64,000 nucleotides of DNA from Bacillus sp. RO2 (GTDB taxonomy: Bacteria > Bacillota > Bacilli > Bacillales > Bacillaceae_I). This document shows, piece by piece, positions 52,773-61,646 of the stretch; position 1 is the stretch's first letter, and each line of letters opens with the position of its first letter. The DNA lies in contig NZ_JAAXCU010000038.1 in the NCBI RefSeq assembly GCF_012911845.1, positions 1-64,000 on the forward strand. The letters run 5' to 3'. Both the position numbers and the translations under genes were made by a program. The notes beneath the pieces are model-generated. The model had not been told where the DNA came from. It did not search any database and saw only the letters and a list, made by a program, of their open reading frames with translations.

Positions 52773-53552
52773 ATGTCCAAAATAGAAGCTTTCATATTGG
52801 GGATCATTCAAGGATTAACTGAATTCCTGCCAATTTCCAGTACAGGTCACTTATATCTGGGAAGAAATCTTTTTGGTTTGCAAGAAGCGGGGCTATTGCT
52901 AGATACGATGCTTCACTTCGGCACGTTAATAGCAGTTCTTTATTTTTACCGAGAAGAATTTATTAAAATCATTCGTAACCCATTTCATAAATTATCTTTT
53001 CTGATGGTTATCGGAACCATTCCGGCAGTAGTTATTGGACTTACTTTCAAAGACTATTTTGAAGAAATTTCCAAAACAGGCGTGACGATTGGCTGGGAGT
53101 TTCTAATTACAGGCGCCTTTCTCTGGTTTGCGGACTCCATCAAGAAAGGTGCGAAAAAGATGGAGGATATTACGTGGAAGGATGCATTGTTTATTGGATC
53201 TTTCCAAGCTGCTGCTATTTTTCCGGCAATTTCGAGGTCGGGATTAACCATTGTAGCAGGCTTGTTTCGGAAGTTGGATAGGGAAACAGCGGCATATTTT
53301 TCATTCTTACTTTCTACACCTGCCATTGCAGGGGCTGTGTTTTTACAAACTGTGGAAGTGGCTCAAGTCGGCAGGGAGGATATCTCTTTATCCTCATTGA
53401 TTATAGGAATTTTAGCATCTTGTTTCTTTGGGTATATTGCTGTGAAATGGATGATTAACTATTTGAAAAAGCATTCTCTACGTATGTTTGCGATTTATGT
53501 ATGGATATTGGGGGTAGTAATATTGGTGCTTCAATATATGGGGTTGTTTTAA
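52773..53552 (+). CDS. uppP: Undecaprenyl-diphosphatase UppP, copy 2
   Basis: A 259-residue membrane phosphatase with canonical motifs: IIQGLTEFLPISSTGHLYL near the N-terminus and PAISRSGLTIVAGL (about 151-164). It differs substantially from copy 1 at 41573-42385, whose first motif is altered; the two are not a recent duplication. GGAGGGGG precedes the ATG. Cotranscribed with dedA, giving phosphatase and putative flippase in one operon. Confidence 0.94.
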   Translation: MSKIEAFILGIIQGLTEFLPISSTGHLYLGRNLFGLQEAGLLLDTMLHFGTLIAVLYFYREEFIKIIRNPFHKLSFLMVIGTIPAVVIGLTFKDYFEEISKTGVTIGWEFLITGAFLWFADSIKKGAKKMEDITWKDALFIGSFQAAAIFPAISRSGLTIVAGLFRKLDRETAAYFSFLLSTPAIAGAVFLQTVEVAQVGREDISLSSLIIGILASCFFGYIAVKWMINYLKKHSLRMFAIYVWILGVVILVLQYMGLF

Positions 53553-53555
53553 CTA

Positions 53556-53595
53556 AGGATAGGCAGTGTACGTTAAAGGTACACTGCCTATCTTA
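53556..53595 (+). terminator. Strong hairpin after uppP copy 2
   Basis: GATAGGCAGTGTAC pairs perfectly with GTACACTGCCTATC; CTTAATAA follows. Confidence 0.85.
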
Positions 53596-53619
53596 ATAAC
53601 ATCAAAAATAATATAATAC

Positions 53620-53774
53620 GGTTGATTTCCGTTCCAGGCGCTTCGCTTGCCTGCGGGGTCTCCACCTAGCGCTATCTCCCTCAGGACAAGGAAGGCTTCG
53701 GCAGCGAAACATCGCACGAAGAAAATGCGTAGCATTTTCGAGGAGTCTTCGTCTTTTGCTCCAATCCACAGCTC
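53620..53774 (+). repeat. Dispersed element copy H with internal insertion
   Basis: Left end as in copy B (GGTTGATTTCCGTTCCAGG), right end CTCCAATCCACAGC. Between CCCTCAGG and AGGAGTCTTCG about 60 extra bases are inserted, including the palindrome GAAAATGC-GTA-GCATTTTC. Confidence 0.85.
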
Positions 53775-53798
53775 GAAATTACAAAATACTATGTAATA

Positions 53799-53889
53799 TC
53801 AGTTTTTCAGTGGCCTTCTCCGTTGCGGGGTCTCACCTGTCCCTTCCTTCCGCGGGCGACTACGCGCCTTCCACTCCAATCTAGTAAGG
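53799..53889 (+). repeat. Partial copy H2
   Basis: CAGTTTTTCAGTGGC is followed by the right part of a B-type element (GTTGCGGGGTCTCACC, CCGCGGGCGACTACGCGCC) ending CTCCAATCTAG. It has the same composite arrangement as E/E2. Confidence 0.8.
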
Positions 53890-53914
53890 TATTTCAATCA
53901 TAGGAAGAAAATCT

Positions 53915-54958
53915 TTATAATTCATCAAATCCGTTGTCCACTACGTTTACTTTTGTGTATTGTCTGGATTTTTGTTCGAAGAAATCCGATTTTCCTAGGT
54001 CGACGTCTTCGTAAGCTTTGATCCATTTTAATGGATTTGTGCGGAAGCCTTCGAAAGGGCGCTTGAAACCAAGTTGATGGGCACGGACGTTGGCATAAAA
54101 TTTAATATAAGCCTCGACATCCTCCAGTTCAATTCCTGCAAATTGATCTCCGATAATATGTCTCGCCCATTCAATCTCCAGTTGTGCCGCCTGTTGAAAA
54201 GTCTCCTCCACAAATAGTTCCAGACTTTCTGTGTTGTGTTCTGGATATTCTTGAAGGACCTCTTTAAATATTTTCACAAACAAATCTACGTGAATTTGCT
54301 CATCCCTGTTAATGTAATTGATCATCGTACTGGAAGAGACCATTTTTTGATTTCTCGCCAGGTGATAAAAAAATGCAAAGCCCGAATAGAAGAATAGGCC
54401 TTCCAAAATAACATCATATACGATGGATTTTAGCAAATTTTCTACCGAGGGTGTTTCAGAAAATGCTTTGTAACCATCTGTAATAAAGTCATTTCTTTTT
54501 CGAAGGATGGGTTCTGTTCTCCAGTATTCAAACACCTCTTCTTGCTTCTTTCTCGGTACAAGGCTTGATAGAACATAGGAGTAGGAATGGTTATGGATCA
54601 CCTCTTGCTGTGCTAGCATAATCATTAGGGCGTTAAGACTGGAATCGGTCAAATAGTCCGCCACTTTTCCTGCATAGTCGGTCTGAATGCTGTCAAGGAG
54701 TGCAAGGAGTCCGATAATTTTCAAGAATGCCTCCTGTTCCTGTGGGGACAGGTGAGGAAACTGCTTGATATCCTGGGACATATTGATTTCAAATGGTGAC
54801 CAAAAGTTGGCGAGCATTTTTTTATATTTTGGATAAGCCCATGTAAATGCGACATCGTCCCAATTTAGGACATTGGAACTTTTTCCGTTTATGATTTTGG
54901 TCGATCTATTTGGTGCGTCCACATCCATTAAGGTACGTGTTTTTAGGTGATCATTCAT
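53915..54958 (-). CDS. nrdB: Class I ribonucleotide reductase beta subunit
   Basis: A 347-residue radical-generating subunit that supplies the electron hole for dNTP synthesis. Metal ligands and radical site fit the family: Asp in LLDSIQTDYAGK, Glu-x-x-His with Tyr four residues on in QQEVIHNHSYSYV, a Glu in LEGLFFYSGFAFFY and Glu-x-x-His in NRDEQIHVDLF. The C-terminal tail ends VDNGFDEL, which binds the alpha subunit. It follows nrdA by 46 bases; there is no nrdI gene, which argues against a typical Mn-dependent class Ib system. Confidence 0.94.
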   Translation of the reverse strand: MNDHLKTRTLMDVDAPNRSTKIINGKSSNVLNWDDVAFTWAYPKYKKMLANFWSPFEINMSQDIKQFPHLSPQEQEAFLKIIGLLALLDSIQTDYAGKVADYLTDSSLNALMIMLAQQEVIHNHSYSYVLSSLVPRKKQEEVFEYWRTEPILRKRNDFITDGYKAFSETPSVENLLKSIVYDVILEGLFFYSGFAFFYHLARNQKMVSSSTMINYINRDEQIHVDLFVKIFKEVLQEYPEHNTESLELFVEETFQQAAQLEIEWARHIIGDQFAGIELEDVEAYIKFYANVRAHQLGFKRPFEGFRTNPLKWIKAYEDVDLGKSDFFEQKSRQYTKVNVVDNGFDEL

Positions 54959-55004
54959 TATTCATTCTCCTTTTTTAGCTTGTTAGTTTACAAATGATAA
55001 CGGT

Positions 55005-57266
55005 CTAACTTGAACATGATTCACATTCCTCTAATTCTGAAGAGGTGGATCGGACGTAGTAGGTTGTTTTCAATTTTTGCTTCCATGCATCCAGGTGAAG
55101 TTCAAGGAGAGCTTTTGCTTTCACAGTGTTCGTAACATACAGATTAAAGGATATGGCTTGGTCGATATGTTTTTGCCTTGCTGCATTCTGGGCAATGCTC
55201 CAATGCTGATCAATATGATAAGCCGATTTATAAAACCAGGTTGTCTCTGCGTTAAGGTCAGGTGCTGTAACTGGAATCTTGTAATCTTTTTTCTCTTCTG
55301 AATACACCTTAAGGAAAATGGGATCAATGCTAGCAGTGCTACCGGCAATGATGGATGTGGTCGCATTGGGGGCAACCGCCATTAGATAACCGTTTCGGAC
55401 CCCGTAATTGGCTACTTCTTCTTGAAGTTTTTCCCAATCTAAATCTGAGTCTGTTCCATAATTTCGTTTATGGAAGTAGTCACCCGTTTGCCAATCAGAA
55501 CCCTCAAATGCCGGATATGATCCTTTTTCTTTTGCGAGAAGTGAGCTAGCTTGGATGGTGTAATAAGCAATTTTTTCGTAAAGCTCGTTTGCATAGTGCA
55601 CTGCCTCAGTGGATTCCCATTTAATCCCTTCAAGGGCCAGCAAATGATGCCAACCGAATGTTCCCAATCCAACGGCACGATATTTTTCATTGGTCATCTT
55701 TGCCTGTAGTACAGGTATTATATTCAAATCAATAACATTATCAAGCATCCGAACCTGAATGGGAATTAGACGTTCCAGTTGGCCTTCTTTTACAGTCCGA
55801 GCAAGGTTAATGGAAGATAAATTACACACGACAAAATCTCCGGGGGTCTTAACAGTTATGATAGAGCCGTCCTCTATATATTGCGTTTTCGTTGTGGTGG
55901 CACTTTGATTTTGTGTAATTTCTGTACATAAATTCGTGCAATAGATCATTCCTTTATGATGGTTTGGATTCATTCTGTTCACTTCATCACGATAAAACAT
56001 GAATGGACTGCCAGTTTCAAGTTGCCCCTTCATGATTGCTTTCATAATTTCAATAGCCGGCACTTTTTCTTTTGGGAGCGCTGGATGATTGACACATTCC
56101 TTATACTTTTTGCGGAAGCTGCCGCTACCTGTTTTCTCATCAAAGTAGTCCTCTAGAGAATAGCCCATTAACTGCCTGACTTCGTGTGGATCAAATAAAT
56201 ACCAGTCTCCTCTGTTTTCCACCTGCTCCATAAAAATGTCAGGAATGCACACCCCAGTGAAGAGGTCATGAGTACGCATACGTTCATCCCCATTGTTGAG
56301 CTTACTGTCTAGAAAAGAAAAGATGTCTTTATGCCACACATCGAGATAGACTGAAATGGCTCCTTTTCGCTGACCTAGTTGATCGACACTTACTGCTGTA
56401 TTGTTCAATTGTTTCATCCATGGTATCACTCCGCTTGAAACGCCTTTGAAACCACGAATATCACTGCCCCGGCTCCGTATCTTTCCAAGATAAACACCAA
56501 GGCCACCTCCGGATTTTGAAAGATTAGCAATGTCTGTATTACTGTCGTAAATCCCTTGCAAGCTGTCATCAACAGTATCAATAAAGCAGCTTGAGAGCTG
56601 TCCGTAAGTTTTTCCAGCATTGGCGAATGTCGGCGTGGCAACGGTCATATACAAATTGCTTATTGCCCAATATGCTTCTTTGACGTAATGTAATCTATTT
56701 TGTTCTTCTTTTTGCATAAGGGTCATGGCAATAATCATGAATCGTTCTTGAGGCAATTCTAGTAAACGTTTGTGATGATCCCTAGTTAAATAGCGATCAG
56801 TTAACGTTTTAAGTCCAATATAGGTAAATAGATAGTCTTTTTCAGGTTCAATGACAGCCTCTAATTCATTAATTTCTTTCTGTGTGTATGCGTTTAGTAT
56901 CTGAGTTTGATAGATTCTTTGTTCTGTTAAACTTTTGATTAATGAATAAAAATCGGTATAGGGTATAGTGATCTTCCTGTTTTGACACACTTCTTGTTGC
57001 AGCTTTTGTGATAGTAGCCGTGATGCAACATAGGTCCAGTCTGGTTCAAGTTCGTCCACATGATTGAGAGCTTCTAGAATTAGTTGGTTTGTAAGTTCAT
57101 GTTGATTGGATTGATGGAGCAGTTTATCCATAATTTTTGTAGCTTTTTGTAAAAAGACATTCGTATCTAACAGTGGAAACTCTGATAAAACAGTTTCTAT
57201 AAGTCTTTGGTAATCTTGAATGTTAGGTGTATTTTCTTTATGTTCAGTCTTGGTATGTAAGGTCAT
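55005..57266 (-). CDS. nrdA: Class I ribonucleotide reductase alpha subunit
   Basis: The catalytic subunit, 753 residues from ATG 57266. The substrate site shows TPTFANAGKTYGQLSSCF, the catalytic cysteine in NLCTEITQNQ and NLSSINLAR; finger-loop MAVAPNATTSIIAGSTASID is also clear. The C-terminal redox pair is in EECESCSS. The N-terminus lacks an obvious full ATP-cone motif. An ATG seven codons earlier has no ribosome site. Expression is presumably controlled by the upstream cobalamin riboswitch, which would lower it when B12 allows a B12-dependent class II enzyme. Confidence 0.95.
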   Translation of the reverse strand: MTLHTKTEHKENTPNIQDYQRLIETVLSEFPLLDTNVFLQKATKIMDKLLHQSNQHELTNQLILEALNHVDELEPDWTYVASRLLSQKLQQEVCQNRKITIPYTDFYSLIKSLTEQRIYQTQILNAYTQKEINELEAVIEPEKDYLFTYIGLKTLTDRYLTRDHHKRLLELPQERFMIIAMTLMQKEEQNRLHYVKEAYWAISNLYMTVATPTFANAGKTYGQLSSCFIDTVDDSLQGIYDSNTDIANLSKSGGGLGVYLGKIRSRGSDIRGFKGVSSGVIPWMKQLNNTAVSVDQLGQRKGAISVYLDVWHKDIFSFLDSKLNNGDERMRTHDLFTGVCIPDIFMEQVENRGDWYLFDPHEVRQLMGYSLEDYFDEKTGSGSFRKKYKECVNHPALPKEKVPAIEIMKAIMKGQLETGSPFMFYRDEVNRMNPNHHKGMIYCTNLCTEITQNQSATTTKTQYIEDGSIITVKTPGDFVVCNLSSINLARTVKEGQLERLIPIQVRMLDNVIDLNIIPVLQAKMTNEKYRAVGLGTFGWHHLLALEGIKWESTEAVHYANELYEKIAYYTIQASSLLAKEKGSYPAFEGSDWQTGDYFHKRNYGTDSDLDWEKLQEEVANYGVRNGYLMAVAPNATTSIIAGSTASIDPIFLKVYSEEKKDYKIPVTAPDLNAETTWFYKSAYHIDQHWSIAQNAARQKHIDQAISFNLYVTNTVKAKALLELHLDAWKQKLKTTYYVRSTSSELEECESCSS

Positions 57267-57293
57267 TTCTACCACGCTCCACTTCATCTAAAA

Positions 57294-57322
57294 TAAAAAA
57301 ATCCACTCAATAGTTGAGTGGA
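57294..57322 (-). terminator. Terminator in the nrdA leader
   Basis: On the minus strand GATCCACTCAA pairs with TTGAGTGGAT around CTA, followed by seven T residues, about 28 bases before nrdA. It is the likely expression platform for the riboswitch. Confidence 0.85.
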
Positions 57323-57387
57323 TCAAACGATCATAGATAGAAGGAAAGAATGCAGGGAGGGGGTCCAAAAGAAATAGGTGAAGGGTA

Positions 57388-57444
57388 TCACCAACAATCA
57401 AAGGAACCCTGTTCTGCTTTACCATGTTCTATGTATCGTTTCAT
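57388..57444 (-). CDS. 18-codon open frame between B12 riboswitch and nrdA
   Basis: ATG 57444 follows GGGAG by about eight bases and starts MKRYIEHGKAEQGSFDCW, then stop. It lies just after the aptamer and about 65 bases before the terminator. Translation of this frame, if it occurs, could couple the riboswitch to the distant terminator. It may also be fortuitous. Confidence 0.45.
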   Translation of the reverse strand: MKRYIEHGKAEQGSFDCW

Positions 57445-57478
57445 CTTCTCAACTCCCGAAGAAAAGAAACTAAATCGG

Positions 57479-57650
57479 TAAAGGCAGGTCTCCTGACTCG
57501 TGCTTCTTCCTATTTTGAGCCTTCCCATACAAGAGCCGTTAAGCGTTCATGTACAGTGGTTTCTCAAAATCGTCTGCACTTACAGTTGCGGGAACAGTCC
57601 CGGATTCTCACCGGCTTCCCTATTAAGTCTATAAAAAGACACCTTTAACG
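57479..57650 (-). ncRNA. Cobalamin riboswitch of nrdAB
   Basis: On the minus strand GGGAAGCCGGTGAGAATCCG, GTTCCCGCAACTGTAA, GGGAAGG and GAGTCAGGAGACCTGCC occur in the order of the B12-box family. Cobalamin repression of class I reductase genes by such RNAs is known from Streptomyces. The region 57651-57790 holds the promoter region but no gene. Confidence 0.95.
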
Positions 57651-57790
57651 TAAAATGTCGAAATACTATATGTAGTTATTAATTTAATGAAAATAATCAA
57701 TATATGGTATTGATAAGAATGATAGTATTATCATAAAGGAATCACAAACAAATGGCAAGACATTTTATGGAGGGTTCGACGTGAAAGCGG

Positions 57791-57827
57791 AAAATCCTGC
57801 CGGGGTCTGACCCCGGCAGGATTTTTT
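57791..57827. terminator. Strong terminator at the end of the RsbR-like gene
   Basis: AAAATCCTGCCGGGGTC pairs perfectly with its complement around one base, with A- and T-runs at both sides. It can end transcription on either strand. Confidence 0.9.
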
Positions 57828-58653
57828 ATTGTTCATGTAATACTTGCGCAATTGAACCAAAGATTTGTATGTCTTTAAGGTTGAGTCCCAGGTTGATGAA
57901 TTGTAGGCTGAGTTCTGGTCGCAGGCCTGTTATGATTGGTGTGATGCCAATTAGTTTGAGAGAACGAATCAGCAGGTCCATGGTGTGCAAAGCGGTTCCG
58001 TCTAAACGATAAACACCTGAAAAGTCGATGATAAGGTTGAATATTGAAAGGTTTTTACTTTTTTCCAGTGTTTCTTCTATCAGTATTCCAGCGCGAACCT
58101 CATCAATTTCTCCGACTAGAGGCAGAACCCCTACCCCTTTTTGTAAAGGGACTATTGGAATGGACAGTCGAATGTAAGTAGCTTTTGTTTCTAACATTTT
58201 CTGTTCAGTAGCAATGGAGAAGGCGTGACTGAATCCATAGACGATAATATTAAAGATTTCATCTATTAGAATGAAAATATCTGTAATTTGGTTCATGTTA
58301 AGCCCGTCTTTATAACCTTCTCTTTGAATAAAGGCCCATAGACATTTTTTATATAACGTCATATTAGAAAGTGTTTCTTCCAGTGATCCGCCAGACTTCA
58401 CAGACATGTATCCTACAGATTCTCCCCATTCTTTGGCACGGTCTAAAACTTTATTTTCAGGGTCTTGGACATATTCGCCCAAGAATACTAATAATGTCCG
58501 AAAGATTTCCTTAATCTGAGCCTCAATTGCTTCATCTCTATATTGTGGTACATTAGGATAAGCATTTTGAATTTCCAATAGCATGCTAGCAGCTACTTCA
58601 TTCTTCAAATCTATTAATTTTTGACCTATAAGGAAGTTGGACGTGTTAGTCAT
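57826..58653 (-). CDS. RsbR-type co-antagonist with C-terminal STAS domain
   Basis: A 275-residue protein like the RsbR paralogues that build the stressosome and control the general stress sigma factor. The N-terminal part (about 1-145) is helical, with no heme motif seen; the C-terminal STAS domain (about 165-270) starts PIVPLQKGVGVLPLVGEID and has LIIDFSGVYRLDGTALHTMD, where RsbR proteins carry the phosphorylated Thr region, followed by GITPIITGLRP. Alone on the minus strand; no rsbS/rsbT next to it, as usual for orphan RsbR homologues. Confidence 0.85.
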   Translation of the reverse strand: MTNTSNFLIGQKLIDLKNEVAASMLLEIQNAYPNVPQYRDEAIEAQIKEIFRTLLVFLGEYVQDPENKVLDRAKEWGESVGYMSVKSGGSLEETLSNMTLYKKCLWAFIQREGYKDGLNMNQITDIFILIDEIFNIIVYGFSHAFSIATEQKMLETKATYIRLSIPIVPLQKGVGVLPLVGEIDEVRAGILIEETLEKSKNLSIFNLIIDFSGVYRLDGTALHTMDLLIRSLKLIGITPIITGLRPELSLQFINLGLNLKDIQIFGSIAQVLHEQ

Positions 58654-58819
58654 GGTAAGATCCTTTCTTTATTCCAGTTGTATTTTATAACTATTTTAAT
58701 TTAAAGTCCCAAAGATGTATATCTTTTAATAGGTTAGAATAGGAAATAAGCAGTATTTTTGGCTAATTATACTTAAAAGAGGTATAATTTCTTATTATTA
58801 GATAGATAGGAGTGTTGAT

Positions 58820-59722
58820 ATGGAAAGAGTTCAGTTAGCAGAAGATGTTTCCCTCTCTAGAATTGTTCATGGAATGTGGAGATTGAATGATTGGGGTTAC
58901 AGCAACGAAGAGGTTGTGAATTTCATAGAGAACTGTTTGGATCTTGGCATTACGAGCTTTGATCATGCAGATATCTATGGAAATTACACAGTAGAAGAAA
59001 AATTTGGCGAAGCACTAGCATTAAAGCCATCCTTAAGAGAAAAGATTGAAATAGTGACAAAGTGTGGAATCAAATTGATTTCCTCCAATAGACCGGAGCA
59101 TAAAATTAAATATTATGATACTAGCAAAGAGCACATCATTCAATCTGCAGAACGATCATTAAGAAATTTCCAAACGGACTATATTGATGTCTTATTAATA
59201 CATAGACCAGACCCAATGATGGATCCAAGTGAAGTGGCTGAGGCATTCACTCAGTTAAAAAGAGAAGGAAAAGTCAAACGTTTTGGCGTATCCAACTTTG
59301 CTCCTTCACAATTCAAGCTGCTCAACTCCTACTTAGACGAACCGTTGGTGACAAATCAAATTGAAATTGCGGCTACTCACTTGGAACACTTTGAAAAAGG
59401 TACTATCGAACAGTGCCAAATGGATCGAATTTCTCCAATGGCATGGTCGCCACTAGGAGGAGGAAGTATCTTCACTAGTACAGATGACAACGTTAGTCGA
59501 GTGAGAAATGTGTTAGAGAAAATACAAGGTGAAACTGGTGCAACATCAATGGACCAGGTGCTATATGCTTGGTTATTAACGCATCCTGCTAAAATTATTC
59601 CAATAGTTGGCTCAGGAAAGCTAGAAAGAGTAAAGTCGGCGGCTTCATCATTGAATATCCAACTTTCTAAACAGCAGTGGTTTGAAATTTTAGAAGCGTC
59701 TAAAGGAAAAGAAGTAGATTAA
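58820..59722 (+). CDS. Aldo/keto reductase
   Basis: A 300-residue NADPH-dependent oxidoreductase of the AKR superfamily. The catalytic Asp and Tyr are in GITSFDHADIYGNY (about 49-62), the Lys in EIVTKCG, the His in VLLIHRPDP and the cofactor-binding KVKRFGVSNFAPSQF and IIPIVGSGKLERV. It resembles YdhF/YcsN-type reductases of Bacillus. Substrate unknown. GGAGTGTTGAT precedes the ATG and a TATAAT box lies about 35 bp upstream. Monocistronic. Confidence 0.92.
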   Translation: MERVQLAEDVSLSRIVHGMWRLNDWGYSNEEVVNFIENCLDLGITSFDHADIYGNYTVEEKFGEALALKPSLREKIEIVTKCGIKLISSNRPEHKIKYYDTSKEHIIQSAERSLRNFQTDYIDVLLIHRPDPMMDPSEVAEAFTQLKREGKVKRFGVSNFAPSQFKLLNSYLDEPLVTNQIEIAATHLEHFEKGTIEQCQMDRISPMAWSPLGGGSIFTSTDDNVSRVRNVLEKIQGETGATSMDQVLYAWLLTHPAKIIPIVGSGKLERVKSAASSLNIQLSKQQWFEILEASKGKEVD

Positions 59723-59747
59723 CTTTCATTATATTTTAATAATAAAA

Positions 59748-59775
59748 AAACCAGGACCATTGTCCTGGTTTTTTA
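59748..59775 (+). terminator. Intrinsic terminator
   Basis: AACCAGGAC pairs with GTCCTGGTT around CATT, followed by TTTT. Confidence 0.85.
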
Positions 59776-59808
59776 TGTAGAAATAACCATAATTTGGATG
59801 GTATTCCA

Positions 59809-60039
59809 TTAAAATTTTAACTGGTTGTTTCGTTTTTTCATGTGTTTTTTATAAATATCCGAGAAAAACATCATTCCTATAAAACCAAAAATCACATAGG
59901 ACAAATTAAAATACAATGCTGGATCAATTCTAATATGATCTCCACCGGCAGCAACTTTAATTATTTGATAAGAATCCAAAGCCAGTTTTGCAACAATAAG
60001 AACAAATATTGCAACGATTACCCTCCAAAGTAATTTCAT
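59809..60039 (-). CDS. Small two-helix membrane protein, 76 aa
   Basis: GGAGGGG lies six bases before ATG 60039. The protein has two membrane helices (LLWRVIVAIFVLIVAKLALD and LYFNLSYVIFGFIGMMFF) with a short loop and a very basic tail (YKKHMKKRNNQLKF). Not recognised. Single gene, convergent with the aldo/keto reductase. Confidence 0.7.
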   Translation of the reverse strand: MKLLWRVIVAIFVLIVAKLALDSYQIIKVAAGGDHIRIDPALYFNLSYVIFGFIGMMFFSDIYKKHMKKRNNQLKF

Positions 60040-60244
60040 TTAAACCCCTCCATTAATTGCATGAAAAATTTTCTATTTGTAAATGCTATAAAAGTTAAAA
60101 TTGTGGGTAATTAAAATAGAAATCAGTTGTTAAATATATCAAAAATTCAAATGGAAAACAACCCGACTTTCGGTCTTTTTATTGTGTATTATAACAGGTG
60201 TAAGGAAAATGGTCTATCATAAATCACTTTACATAAATAAAAAT

Positions 60245-60301
60245 ACACCGTAGAATGAAAAAAGTCGCCTTTTGTCGATTCAAAGGGGAAGTCTCCGGTG
60301 T
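60245..60301 (+). other. Structured leader hairpin before the symporter gene
   Basis: ACACCG (60245-60250) pairs with CGGTGT (60295-60300), and an inner AGTCGCCTTT faces AAAGGGGAAGT. No long T-run follows. It lies about 45 bp before the gene, possibly a regulatory leader or an attenuator remnant. The rest of 60040-60347 shows no gene. Confidence 0.45.
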
Positions 60302-60347
60302 TTGAAGAGAGAAATTTTATTAGTATAACAAAAGGGAGGATTTCGAT

Positions 60348-61604
60348 GTGAAAATGACATTGACGAAGAAAATAATAATCGGTCTTATTTTAGGTATTCT
60401 AGTTGGACTTGCATTAAATGTTTATGCACCATCTTTATTTGAACCATTGGATACATATTTATTCCAACCACTCGGAAAAATCTTTTTAAACCTCATTACA
60501 ATGCTGGTTGTTCCAATCGTACTAATCTCCATAACACTTGGAGTGGTAGGACTTGGGGATACGAAAAAGCTTGGAAGTATCGGTCTGAAAACCATTCTTT
60601 TTTTCCTGATCACAACTTGTATTGCCATAACTATCGGACTTACACTTGCTTCCGTTATTCAACCGGGCCTTGCCGGTGACTTTGAAAGTATGTTAGTGGA
60701 TGAATTAGCTGAAGAAGATACACCTGAAAAAGCTCCTCCGGTTATGGAAACATTATTAAACATTATTCCAACAAATCCAATAAAAGCAATGGCAGAAGGG
60801 GAAATGCTGCAGATTATTTCATTTTCCGTTTTACTTGGATTTGCCATAAATGCTTTAGGTGAAAAAGCAGGTAAGGTAAAAACTTTGCTTGAACAAGCGA
60901 ATGATATCGTAATGCTGTTGGTAAATATCGTAATTAAAACAGCTCCTTATGGTGCATTCGGTTTAATTGCCTCAGCAGTTGGCGGACTAGGTTTAGATGC
61001 TATCAAAGCAATGGGAGCATACTTTTTAGTCGTCATTTTAGCTTTATTTATTCATTTCTTTGTCACATATGGAATTGCTTTATTTTTACTCGGGAAAATC
61101 AATCCTATTATTTTCTTTAAACGTTTTAGTCCAGCTATGAGTGTCGCTTTTAGTACATCAAGTAGTAACGCAACTTTACCGATGTCCATGGATGTCGCGC
61201 AAGAAAACCTTGGTGTGCCAAAGAGGATCAGTAGCTTCGTACAACCGTTGGGTGCAACCATTAATATGGATGGCACGGCTATTATGCAAGGTGTTGCCAC
61301 CGTGTTTATTGCTCAAGTTTACGGCATTGATTTATCTTTGACCCAGCTTTTGACAGTCGTTGGCTTAGCCGTTGTGGCAAGTATCGGTACAGCTGGTGTT
61401 CCAGGGGTAGGGTTCATCCTGCTTGCCATGGTACTAGGACAGGTCGGCCTTCCGGTTGAAGGAATTGCCTTAATATTAGGGATAGACCGTCTGCTAGATA
61501 TGACTAGAACAGCTGTCAATATTACTGGAGATGCCGCTTGTGCTTATATTGTGGCAAGATCTGAAGATGGAGAAGTTAAAATACCAAAAGAACAAAGAAT
61601 ATAA
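60348..61604 (+). CDS. Dicarboxylate/amino acid:cation symporter (GltP/DctA family)
   Basis: A 418-residue DAACS transporter that takes up glutamate, aspartate or C4-dicarboxylates with protons or sodium. The family signatures are the serine-rich FSTSSSNATLPMSMDVAQ (about 266-283), NMDGTAIMQGVATVFIAQ, GTAGVPGVGFILLAMVL and the substrate-binding RLLDMTRTAVNITGD near the end. GTG 60348 follows GGGAGGA by seven bases; ATG two codons later is an alternative. The substrate cannot be fixed from sequence alone. Confidence 0.92.
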   Translation: MKMTLTKKIIIGLILGILVGLALNVYAPSLFEPLDTYLFQPLGKIFLNLITMLVVPIVLISITLGVVGLGDTKKLGSIGLKTILFFLITTCIAITIGLTLASVIQPGLAGDFESMLVDELAEEDTPEKAPPVMETLLNIIPTNPIKAMAEGEMLQIISFSVLLGFAINALGEKAGKVKTLLEQANDIVMLLVNIVIKTAPYGAFGLIASAVGGLGLDAIKAMGAYFLVVILALFIHFFVTYGIALFLLGKINPIIFFKRFSPAMSVAFSTSSSNATLPMSMDVAQENLGVPKRISSFVQPLGATINMDGTAIMQGVATVFIAQVYGIDLSLTQLLTVVGLAVVASIGTAGVPGVGFILLAMVLGQVGLPVEGIALILGIDRLLDMTRTAVNITGDAACAYIVARSEDGEVKIPKEQRI

Positions 61605-61608
61605 ATCA

Positions 61609-61646
61609 AAAGCCATTCCAGATAAAAAAATGGAATGGCTTTTTTT
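61609..61646. terminator. Bidirectional terminator
   Basis: AAAGCCATTCCA pairs perfectly with TGGAATGGCTTT; T-run on the plus side, A-run for the converging SMR operon. Confidence 0.9.

Noticed and set aside
57781-57810. Nine-codon frame starting GTG after GGAGGG
   Set aside because: It is too short to judge and lies within the strong terminator.
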